Shown here in pieces: positions 57,305 through 64,000 of a stretch of DNA of 64,000 nucleotides. Below the pieces are notes generated by a model. It did no database searches. It saw only the letters and a list, made by a program, of their open reading frames with translations, and was not told where the DNA came from. Position numbers and translations under genes: made by a program. Numbering within the stretch: position 1 is the first letter of the stretch; each line of letters starts with the position of its first letter. Origin of the DNA: Corynebacterium sp. ACRPS (GTDB lineage Bacteria; Actinomycetota; Actinomycetes; Mycobacteriales; Mycobacteriaceae); NCBI RefSeq assembly GCF_022346005.1, contig NZ_JAKRMY010000004.1:93580-157579 (forward strand). The letters run 5' to 3'.

Positions 57305-59347
57305 TTAGTGCCCGCGGAAGCCGCTTTCATCGCCGTGGCTCATGTCCTCCAGCATCGCGTTATAGCGGGCGAGCTCAGCATCGTCGTCCGCCTCCGCCTG
57401 CACATCGTGGCGCCGTGCGGTCGCGCGGTCATCGCGCAGCCAATCCAAAAAGAGCTTGCCAAAGACAATGACCAAGGGGAATTGGCCAAAGCCCCAGGCA
57501 ATACCCCCGCCCACGCGCTGATCCTGCAGCAAGTCCTGATCCCAAGGCAGCTCGAGATACTGATAGAAGTCGAGGCCAAGCACCGTTTGCAGCTGCATCA
57601 GGTAGACCCCGGCGAAGAGGTGGAAGGGCATCGACAAGAAAAGCATGCCAAGCCGGAAGGGCGTGGAATGGCGCTTAGGCAAGGGATCTGGGCCAATGAC
57701 CTCCCAGAAGTAGAAGTAGCCGGAAATGAGGAACACGTAGTTCATGATGAGATGGCCGGCGTGCTCCGAAATGGCGAATTCGTACAGGCTCGGGAAAAGA
57801 TAGAGCACGTAGAGGAAAAAGAGGTACTGCGCCAAGTTCACGAAGGGATTGGTAATGACCCGCACGAACTTAGATTGGGTCAGCGCCAAGGCATAATCGT
57901 GCGGGCTCGGCTGCCCCTTTGGACCCGGCTCGTAGGCCTCCATGACCAAGGTGACGGGCGCGCCTAGCACCATGAGCAGCGGAATGGTCATGGACAAAAT
58001 CATGTGCACCAGCATGTGGATGGAATACATTGCGGGCATGTACAGGCCGAGGCCGGTGGACATGACAAGCGTAAGGCCCAGCGAGCCGACCATAAACCAC
58101 GCGGTGCGTCCCTTGTCCCAGCTCAACCCGCGCTTGTGCACGCGGTAAACGCAGTAGCCATATGCCGCGGCCATGAGCAGGCCAATCGTGCCAAACATGA
58201 TGTCAAAGCGGAACATCGTCCAGATATTGAATACCGTGGGCGCCTCATGCAGGTTATAGCCCATGAGGATCTGCATGGAGCTCAAGTTCGGATCCCGCGG
58301 TGGCGGCGGCACGGTGCGCCCCAGGGTGATGGCTACGCCAATCGTGCCCGCCATGACCGCGAGCTCCACGATGGCGATGCGGATAAAGAGCCGCGGGTTT
58401 TTATCTAACTGCGGGATGGTGAGTTCGCGGTGGATAAGCCCCAAAATGCCCAGCAGGATGGTGAGCACGAACTTGGTGATCAGGATAATGCCGTAAGGCG
58501 ATTGCGGCAGGTCCGAAATATCCATCCGGATGAGCGTATTGATTAGGCCGGATACCGCCAGCACGACGATGGCCATGAAAGCGATGGCGGAATATCGCTT
58601 GACCGCGAAGGGGAGGTTCGGGCCCAGGCGCCGGCCATGCGCGATGAGCGCCATGAGGCCGCCCACCCACAGCATCACAAATACCAGGTGCCACAGCAGC
58701 GAGTTCGTGCCGTAATCGTGATCGCCACCGGTCGCAGAGTGGCCTTCAAGGCCGATGGGGACTACTTGCAGGATGGACAGCAAAAGCAGCACCGGCTGCA
58801 TGGCCCAGGTGCGGCTGAGGCTGCCAATAATTCCCACGGTAAGGGCGATGAGCACCGCAATGCCCCACACGATGGTGGAGGAAATTTCCGTAAAGGCCAT
58901 TTTCAAAATGGTCAGGTTGAAGACCTTAAAAAACGGCGTGCCGGTCAGGTCCGACATGATCATCGGGATTTCTACCAGCCCCACGGCCGCAGCACCGAAG
59001 GCCGACCACGTGCCAGTGCGGGCGGCGATATGGCCGTCGACCGATAAAGGCGCCTCGATGAGGGAATCGTTCTCCCCGCGCGGGGCGATGAGAAACGACG
59101 AGGCCAAAAAGGACCCCACGGATAGCGCCATCAATAGCCACGCCAGCCCACGGAACAGCGGCAGGCCGAAGGTGGTAATCCGTCCTGGGTCCGGAATGCC
59201 CAAGGCGGCCAAGGAATCCGCCAATAAGAACAAGGAAATGAACCCGGCGAGCAAGCCAGTAAAAAGCATTGCTGCAATAAAAATCCCCCAGGAAGGACGG
59301 GGTTTTTGCGTTCCAGACTGCGTGCCTTTGACCAGCTTATTGACCAT
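57305..59347 (-). CDS. ctaG: CopD-CtaG fusion protein (cytochrome oxidase copper assembly)
   Basis: A 680-residue membrane protein. The first half, with about eight to nine helices, is CopD-like (LWHLVFVMLWVGGLMAL). The second half is a caa3-type CtaG domain (MYSIHMLVHMILSMTIPLLM, HAGHLIMNYVFLISGYFYFWEVIGPDPLP). It delivers or handles copper for cytochrome aa3. ATG 59347 is preceded by TAGAAT and 7 nt; the longer upstream frame is not supported. A His- and Asp-rich tail ends the protein. Confidence 0.9.
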   Translation of the reverse strand: MVNKLVKGTQSGTQKPRPSWGIFIAAMLFTGLLAGFISLFLLADSLAALGIPDPGRITTFGLPLFRGLAWLLMALSVGSFLASSFLIAPRGENDSLIEAPLSVDGHIAARTGTWSAFGAAAVGLVEIPMIMSDLTGTPFFKVFNLTILKMAFTEISSTIVWGIAVLIALTVGIIGSLSRTWAMQPVLLLLSILQVVPIGLEGHSATGGDHDYGTNSLLWHLVFVMLWVGGLMALIAHGRRLGPNLPFAVKRYSAIAFMAIVVLAVSGLINTLIRMDISDLPQSPYGIILITKFVLTILLGILGLIHRELTIPQLDKNPRLFIRIAIVELAVMAGTIGVAITLGRTVPPPPRDPNLSSMQILMGYNLHEAPTVFNIWTMFRFDIMFGTIGLLMAAAYGYCVYRVHKRGLSWDKGRTAWFMVGSLGLTLVMSTGLGLYMPAMYSIHMLVHMILSMTIPLLMVLGAPVTLVMEAYEPGPKGQPSPHDYALALTQSKFVRVITNPFVNLAQYLFFLYVLYLFPSLYEFAISEHAGHLIMNYVFLISGYFYFWEVIGPDPLPKRHSTPFRLGMLFLSMPFHLFAGVYLMQLQTVLGLDFYQYLELPWDQDLLQDQRVGGGIAWGFGQFPLVIVFGKLFLDWLRDDRATARRHDVQAEADDDAELARYNAMLEDMSHGDESGFRGH

Positions 59348-59354
59348 AGCTCGC

Positions 59355-59360
59355 ATTCTA
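59355..59360 (-). promoter_or_regulatory. -10 element of ctaG (leaderless)
   Basis: TAGAAT lies 7 nt before the ATG on the minus strand, the same spacing as in orn. Confidence 0.5.
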
Positions 59361-59422
59361 TAGGGCCACCCTAATGCAAAGCGAACGCATATTTTCTCCC
59401 TGGATGTGCCATGATAGGACTT

Positions 59423-60346
59423 ATGGACACCCGTCAACTTCTTTATTTCCGTGCCGTTGTAGACAATGGGTCCTTTACCCATGCCGCCGCAGCCCTCGAA
59501 ATGACCCAGCCCTCCCTGAGCCTTTCCATCCGCAAATTGGAAAAGGAGCTCAATACCCAGTTGCTGTCCCGGGGTCGTTCGGGCGTAACCACCACGGAGG
59601 CAGGTGATTATGTCTATGACACCGCCCTTAAGGTCGATGCCCTGCTGGCCGATGCCCAGCGCCACATCAGCGAAATCACCGGCGATAACGCCAATACCGT
59701 CTCCCTGACGTCGTGTCCCATTTTGAACTGGGAATTTACCCCCTCCATCCTCTCCGAGCTCACCGAAATCCACCCCTCAGCTCGCATCAGCCTGGATGAT
59801 TCCACCGCCGCCACCGCCATCAAGCGGCTCTTGGAGGGCCAGGTGGACCTCGCGCTCTTGCCGACGTCCGACCCCAAAGCCTTCATCCGCCGCTACTCCC
59901 CCGAGCTCACCGTCCACGACGTCGCCGAATTCGACTACTCCCTTGCGGTGCCAGAGAGCATGGCAGATCTTCCTTCCCCCGTCTCCTTGCAGGACTTGCG
60001 CGAGGAAACCTGGCTGGTTCCTCCCCACTGCCGCGAGCTTCCCGGCATGGCGGAGCTTTACGATGAACTGTGGGAACACCACCCCTCCTACAAGCCGGAT
60101 CACATTCAAGACGTCGCATCGCTGCATGCCGCCATCCCGATGATTTCCAGCGGCTTTGGCATCAGCTTCATGCCGCGATGCGCCCCCGCACTGCATCCGC
60201 AGGGCATCGCTAAACTAACGGTCAAAGAGGATCTTCCACGATTCCATGCCATCTTGGCGTATCGCTCCGACCGCGAACTGACCCCTGCCGCCCAAGAATT
60301 GATCGAAATTCTGCGCGCGCACGATTCCGCCCGCCCCCTGGCTTAG
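59423..60346 (+). CDS. LysR-family transcriptional regulator
   Basis: A 307-residue regulator. The N-terminal HTH is FTHAAAALEMTQPSLSLSIRKLEKELNTQLLSR; residues 90-300 form the periplasmic-binding-like effector domain (VSLTSCPILNWEFTPSIL onward). It is divergent from ctaG, but LysR targets often lie nearby and none stands out. AGGA lies 5 nt before the ATG at 59423; ATG 59411 is an alternative. Confidence 0.88.
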   Translation: MDTRQLLYFRAVVDNGSFTHAAAALEMTQPSLSLSIRKLEKELNTQLLSRGRSGVTTTEAGDYVYDTALKVDALLADAQRHISEITGDNANTVSLTSCPILNWEFTPSILSELTEIHPSARISLDDSTAATAIKRLLEGQVDLALLPTSDPKAFIRRYSPELTVHDVAEFDYSLAVPESMADLPSPVSLQDLREETWLVPPHCRELPGMAELYDELWEHHPSYKPDHIQDVASLHAAIPMISSGFGISFMPRCAPALHPQGIAKLTVKEDLPRFHAILAYRSDRELTPAAQELIEILRAHDSARPLA

Positions 60347-60386
60347 GAATCGCCGTGGCTGTGGGCTAATATGAGTGTGCTGTCCA

Positions 60387-60460
60387 GCCCCCATAGCTCA
60401 GCGGATTAGAGCAGTGGGTTTCTACCCCATGTGTCGCGGGTTCGAGTCCTGCTGGGGGCA
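60387..60460 (+). tRNA. tRNA-Arg (TCT)
   Basis: Acceptor arms GCCCCCA/TGGGGGC, D-arm AGCTCAGCGG, anticodon TCT (60421-60423), T-arm GGTTCGAGTCC, discriminator A. CCA is not encoded. Confidence 0.95.
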
Positions 60461-60469
60461 CCGTCTGAA

Positions 60470-60515
60470 GTCTCGAGGCATCGTTTCTTAAAGCTACGAT
60501 GCCTCGAGACTTTTT
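60470..60515 (+). terminator. Terminator of tRNA-Arg
   Basis: GTCTCGAGGCATCGT and its exact complement form a 15-bp stem with an 11-nt loop, followed by TTTTT. Confidence 0.9.
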
Positions 60516-60585
60516 CGCAGCGTGCCGGCTTTTTGTCTACGCTGGGGTCTTTAGAACCTAGCCCCCCCCTTCGAAAGGCTCGACA

Positions 60586-61386
60586 ATGTCACTTCCGGCA
60601 CCATCTCGTACCTCCTACGCCCTAGTTACGGGCGCTAGCCAGGGCATCGGCAAGGCGATGGCCCACGATTTCGCGGCGATGGGCTATAACGTCATCCTCG
60701 TTGCCCGGCGCGGCGAAATCTTGGAAGATTTAGCCACAGAACTTCAGCGCCGCCACCACATTGAGGCCAGTGCCCTACCCGCGGATTTGGCCACCGATGA
60801 GGGCGTCGAGGCGGTCATTGACACCATCTCCTCCAAGAAAGTCTCCATCTTGGTCAATTCCGCCGGCATCGCCAGCTTCGGGCCCTTCATGGACCAGGAC
60901 TGGGGCTACGAGACCTCCCAATTCGCCTTAAACGGCACCGCCGTGCACCGCCTGACCCGCGCCGCGCTGGAACACATGCTCCCGCGGCGTGCGGGCGCCA
61001 TCTGCAATGTGGGCTCAACGGCCGGCAATATCCCCATCCCCAATAACGCGACCTACGTCTTTACCAAGGCCGGGGTGAATGCGTTTACGGAGGCGCTGCA
61101 CTATGAGCTCAAGGGCTCTGGCATCAGCTGTACCCTGCTAGCTCCTGGGCCGGTACGTGAGGCGACCATCGCCGAAGAGGACCAGACCATCGTGGATAAG
61201 GTCGTGCCCGATGCGCTGTGGACCACGTATGAGTCCTGCTCCAAAGAGACCATCGCGGCCATGCAAAAAGGCCAGCGACGCGTGGTCCCTGGCCCCTTGT
61301 CAAAGGCGATGAACGTGGTCAGCAAGGTGCTGCCGACCCCAGTCATCGCGCCGCTCATTGGGCGGTTTTATTCCCAGATGAGCTAG
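60586..61386 (+). CDS. cmrA: Corynomycolate reductase CmrA (SDR)
   Basis: A 266-residue SDR. TGASQGIGKAM, VNSAG and YVFTKAG are the cofactor and catalytic motifs. The place next to orn and the sequence match Rv2509 and Corynebacterium glutamicum CmrA, which reduces the beta-keto intermediate of mycolic acid synthesis after Pks13 condensation. GAAAGG lies 8 nt before the ATG. This gene supports a mycolate-bearing cell envelope. It overlaps the convergent symporter by 4 nt. Confidence 0.88.
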   Translation: MSLPAPSRTSYALVTGASQGIGKAMAHDFAAMGYNVILVARRGEILEDLATELQRRHHIEASALPADLATDEGVEAVIDTISSKKVSILVNSAGIASFGPFMDQDWGYETSQFALNGTAVHRLTRAALEHMLPRRAGAICNVGSTAGNIPIPNNATYVFTKAGVNAFTEALHYELKGSGISCTLLAPGPVREATIAEEDQTIVDKVVPDALWTTYESCSKETIAAMQKGQRRVVPGPLSKAMNVVSKVLPTPVIAPLIGRFYSQMS

Positions 61387-62927
61387 CGTTCCGCATTCTC
61401 GCCGGCGGCTTGCTTGCTGGCCGCTTGTGCCGCCGCACGGGCGTTTTTGCGGTCCACCCAGAAATCGGCATTCTTGATGCCCACCGCCTCTGGGTCGAAT
61501 TCCGGATCCTTGCCCGCCTTCTTTTGTTTCTCGTAGTCCTTCAGGACCTTGAGCGCCGGCACCTGCAGGAAGAGGACGGCGATGATATTTAGCCATGCGG
61601 TGGTGCCCACGCCGATATCGCCCAGCGCCCAGGCCGAGCCCGGAGTCGTGGTAGCACCCACGATGACCGAGACGATAATCAGGATGCGCAGCGCCCATAC
61701 TAGGCCGCGACGAACCGCGCGGGACTTGACCCAACGGTTGAAGTAGGTCAGGTTGACCTCGGACATGTAGTAGTACGCCAGCACGGTGGTAAAGGCGAAG
61801 AAGGCAATGGACACGGCGATAAACGTCGGGCCCCAGCCAGCAAAGACGCTATCGAGGCCGGATTGGACGAAGCCGGGGCCGACTGCGACGTCATCGGGAA
61901 GCGAGCCTTGGTAGACAACCTCGCCATCCTCGGATTCGCCGCGGAAGACGGTGTACATATCCGTGGAGATGATCATAAACGCCGTTGCGGAGCACACGAA
62001 GAGGGTGTCGATGTACACGGCGAAGGACTGCACGAAGCCTTGCTTGGCCGGGTGGGAGACCTCCGCGGCGGCAGCGGACTGCGGGCCGGTGCCCTGGCCA
62101 GCCTCGTTGGAGTAAATACCGCGCTTAACGCCCCACATGATGGCCACACCCAGCATGCCGGAGAACCCGGCCTCGAGGTTAAAGGCAGACTTAAAGATAA
62201 GGCCAAAGACCTCTGGGATCTGCGAGTAGTTGATGAGCATCACGACGATGGAGATGCCGATGTAGATCGCAGCCATAAACGGCACGACTAGGGTGGCGAA
62301 GTTAGCGATGCGCTTGACGCCACCGATAATGATGGTGGCCAAAATGCCGGCCAGGACTACCGCGGCCCAGGTGGAATTGATACCCCACGCGGTATCGGCC
62401 GCTGCGGCCACAGCATTGGCCTGAATGCCCGGCAGGAAGTAGCTGGTGGCCAAAATCATGGCGATGGCAAAGAGGATGCCATAGACCATCATGAACGGCG
62501 CAGCCTTGGTGTGCTTATACGCCTTTTCGATGTAATAAGCCGGGCCACCGCGGTACTCGCCGGTGTCCTGGTCCTTTTCTTTATAAATCTGCGCCAGGGT
62601 GCACTCGATGAAGGAGGTGGACGAGCCCAAAAGCGCCACAGCCCACATCCAGAACACCGCACCCGGGCCACCGAAGGCAATGGCCGTGGACACGCCGGCG
62701 ATATTACCCACGCCCACGCGGCCGGATAGAGAGACCATCAGCGATTGGAAGGAAGAAACACCGTCGTCAGATTTTTCGCCCTTGGAAATTTGCCGCAGCA
62801 TATCCGGTAGGCAACGGACCTGCAGGCCCCGCGTTATCACGGTGAAATAAACACCCGCACCCAAGCACAAAAACACGAGGGCGGGCGACCAAATTATGGA
62901 ATTGAGGGCATCGAGAAAGTTTGCCAT
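61383..62927 (-). CDS. Alanine/glycine:cation symporter (AgcS family)
   Basis: A 514-residue sodium-coupled symporter with about ten to eleven helices. LSGRVGVGNIAGVSTAIAFGGPGAVFWMW and NEAGQGTGPQSAAAAEV are family signatures. The C-terminal 50 residues are basic and cytoplasmic. AAGGAG lies 7 nt before the ATG. It imports alanine or glycine; the genome location next to cmrA is also seen in relatives as far as I know. Confidence 0.9.
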   Translation of the reverse strand: MANFLDALNSIIWSPALVFLCLGAGVYFTVITRGLQVRCLPDMLRQISKGEKSDDGVSSFQSLMVSLSGRVGVGNIAGVSTAIAFGGPGAVFWMWAVALLGSSTSFIECTLAQIYKEKDQDTGEYRGGPAYYIEKAYKHTKAAPFMMVYGILFAIAMILATSYFLPGIQANAVAAAADTAWGINSTWAAVVLAGILATIIIGGVKRIANFATLVVPFMAAIYIGISIVVMLINYSQIPEVFGLIFKSAFNLEAGFSGMLGVAIMWGVKRGIYSNEAGQGTGPQSAAAAEVSHPAKQGFVQSFAVYIDTLFVCSATAFMIISTDMYTVFRGESEDGEVVYQGSLPDDVAVGPGFVQSGLDSVFAGWGPTFIAVSIAFFAFTTVLAYYYMSEVNLTYFNRWVKSRAVRRGLVWALRILIIVSVIVGATTTPGSAWALGDIGVGTTAWLNIIAVLFLQVPALKVLKDYEKQKKAGKDPEFDPEAVGIKNADFWVDRKNARAAAQAASKQAAGENAER

Positions 62928-63083
62928 CGAGAAACTCCTTAGTCATTCGCACCTCCCTTGTGAAGCACGATATAGAAAGTATGCCGTAAATCACTCCCCC
63001 GTGTCGGTAAAACGATAGGTAAATTTTTCTTTTGCTTTTCGGGGTGCAGATCGGGGCGCGCGGAGGGCCCCGTCAGTCGGGGT

Positions 63084-63089
63084 TAGAAT
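63084..63089 (+). promoter_or_regulatory. -10 element of orn (leaderless)
   Basis: TAGAAT, then GGAACGC (7 nt) and the ATG at 63097. The upstream ATG at 63088 would overlap this hexamer and is therefore unlikely to be the start. Confidence 0.6.
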
Positions 63090-63096
63090 GGAACGC

Positions 63097-63729
63097 ATGT
63101 CTTCTCCCGAAATCGCCGCAAAATATGATCGCCTCGTGTGGATCGACCTGGAAATGACCGGCCTCGACCCGGAACGCCACGTCATCGTCGAGGTGGCCGC
63201 AGTCATCACGGACGGCAACCTCAACATCCTTGGCAAGGGCATCGATCTCGTCGTCCACGCCACCGAAGAGGAACTATCCCAGATGGATTCCTTCGTCACC
63301 GAAATGCACGCAAACTCCGGCCTCGATAAGGAAATCCACCAGTCCACCACGACCATCCGCGAGGCCGAGGACGCGGTACTGGCGCTCATCAACGAGCACT
63401 GCGAGCACCCGGCTCCCCTAGCCGGCAATTCCATCGCCACCGACCGCACCTTCATCCGCACCTATATGCCGCGGCTAGATGAGGCGCTGCACTACCGCAT
63501 GATCGATGTCTCAACCATCAAGGAGCTCGCCCGGCGCTGGCACCCGCGGGCCTACTACAACCAGCCCGATAAGGGCATGGCCCACCGCGCGCTGCAGGAC
63601 ATCATCGAGTCCATCCGCGAGCTCGATTTCTATCGCCGCAGCGTCTTTCGCACCGATGAGGGCCCAACTTCTACCGAAGCCGAGGAGCTCAAGGCCGAAA
63701 CCACCGCCGATTACCAGGCGTTTTTGTAA
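63097..63729 (+). CDS. orn: Oligoribonuclease
   Basis: A 210-residue DEDDh 3'-5' exonuclease that degrades 2-5-nt RNA and pGpG. Exo I motif is [11 protein letters not shown], Exo II is near [12 protein letters not shown], and Exo III is [11 protein letters not shown]. The C-terminal tail is acidic. It belongs to the conserved cmrA-orn region. Confidence 0.95.
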   Translation: MSSPEIAAKYDRLVWIDLEMTGLDPERHVIVEVAAVITDGNLNILGKGIDLVVHATEEELSQMDSFVTEMHANSGLDKEIHQSTTTIREAEDAVLALINEHCEHPAPLAGNSIATDRTFIRTYMPRLDEALHYRMIDVSTIKELARRWHPRAYYNQPDKGMAHRALQDIIESIRELDFYRRSVFRTDEGPTSTEAEELKAETTADYQAFL

Positions 63730-63777
63730 TTTACGCGGCGTGAGTTAACCTATATCTCGTTGCTTTCGCGCAACGAT

Positions 63778-63851
63778 GGTGGCTGTAGTTCAGCTGGTAG
63801 AGCACCAGGTTGTGATCCTGGTTGTCGCGGGTTCGAGTCCCGTCAGCCACC
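63778..63851 (+). tRNA. tRNA-His (GTG)
   Basis: Acceptor arms GTGGCTG/CAGCCAC, extra G at 63778 opposite the discriminator C, anticodon GTG (63812-63814), T-arm GGTTCGAGTCC. Confidence 0.95.
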
Positions 63852-63858
63852 CCAATCT

Positions 63859-63886
63859 CCCGAGCCCCGTGCTCGGGATTTTTTAT
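63859..63886. terminator. Terminator of tRNA-His
   Basis: CCCGAGC and GCTCGGG form a 7-bp stem with a 5-nt loop, followed by ATTTTTT. The T run overlaps the stop codon of the convergent oxidoreductase gene. Confidence 0.8.
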
Positions 63887-64000
63887 ATCTCCACCACCAT
63901 TTCCTCCGAGCGGGCCCTCCCCGCGAGATCCGGCATGTCTCCGGTAATCAGGAACTCATCGACGCCCAGCTGCTTGCCGATGCCCCTTAGTTCCTCCCCC
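63883..64000 (-). CDS. C-terminus of a luciferase-like (LLM) flavin oxidoreductase, partial
   Basis: Only the last 38 residues are visible; the gene enters from the right edge and stops with TAA at 63883-63885. The ending GVDEFLITGDMPDLAGRARSEE resembles the GVDEL-T-DP-RLRS closing helix of bacterial luciferase-like monooxygenases. The call rests on this short piece. Confidence 0.5.
   Translation of the reverse strand, partial: GEELRGIGKQLGVDEFLITGDMPDLAGRARSEEMVVEI

Noticed and set aside
59348..59773. N-terminal extension of the CopD-CtaG gene by about 140 residues
   Set aside because: It overlaps the divergent lysR gene, is not hydrophobic and a -10 hexamer lies 7 nt before the ATG at 59347.
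60431..60625. ORF starting inside tRNA-Arg, and a similar one at 63760-63990 over tRNA-His
   Set aside because: They follow tRNA sequence, run across terminators and have no ribosome site.
61190..61200. CGTGGATAA inside cmrA as a DnaA box
   Set aside because: One mismatch to the consensus and a single copy inside a coding region; likely chance.

Overview
The window comes from a mycolate-producing actinobacterium, almost certainly a Corynebacterium with a GC content near 60%. Gene order is the evidence: nadD-rsfS-gpgP, obg-rpmA-rplU-rne, ndk to valS, clpX, clpP2-clpP1-tig, rpiB to pepN, glbO to ssb, and cmrA to orn follow the conserved corynebacterial/mycobacterial layout. Many starts have a TAnnnT hexamer 6-8 nt before the start codon, as expected of leaderless actinobacterial mRNAs. 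The species cannot be fixed from the sequence.

Layout. 1-4631 (minus): proA, a secreted cutinase-like hydrolase, nadD, rsfS, a GpgP-type phosphatase and a truncated degV, read as one unit. 4780-9045: a metal (probably Mn) ABC transporter mntABCD with a convergent DtxR/MntR-type regulator. Both ends carry the same GTTCAA-N4-TTGAA operator-like palindrome. The module separates proA from proB and its dehydrogenase neighbour (9142-11326). 11467-17851: obg, rpmA, rplU and RNase E. 18073-20361: a membrane protein with a winged-helix tail and a divergent acr3/arsR arsenic pair. 20509-26108: valS-folC-DUF4233-small membrane protein-ndk, with panBC divergent from valS. 27816-31280: mdh, a TetR regulator and clpX. 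31512-36200: an SDR, an 84-aa protein with its own promoter and terminator, Pit phosphate permease and a POT peptide transporter. 36473-39443: clpP2, clpP1, tig and tRNA-Pro. 39578-41473: a Gly/Asp-rich membrane protein, tRNA-Gly and behind it a small accessory island with three tiny ORFs. 41613-49419: aldo/keto reductase, rpiB, a DsbA-like oxidoreductase, pepN, an SDR and an FAD protein. 49446-57112: metB, mscS, glbO, ald, an Rv2474c-like protein, thioesterase, ettA and ssb. 57305-64000: CopD-CtaG fusion, LysR regulator, tRNA-Arg, cmrA, AgcS symporter, orn, tRNA-His and the end of a luciferase-like oxidoreductase.

Most of the window is core genome: translation and RNA turnover, proteolysis, proline, pantothenate, folate and methionine synthesis, and envelope lipid. 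The accessory parts are the mnt module, the ars pair and the tRNA-Gly island. No transposase, integrase, CRISPR array or complete prophage was found. The least explained element is the tRNA-Gly island: a promoter followed by a 33-aa membrane peptide, a 54-aa membrane peptide and an excisionase-like HTH protein.
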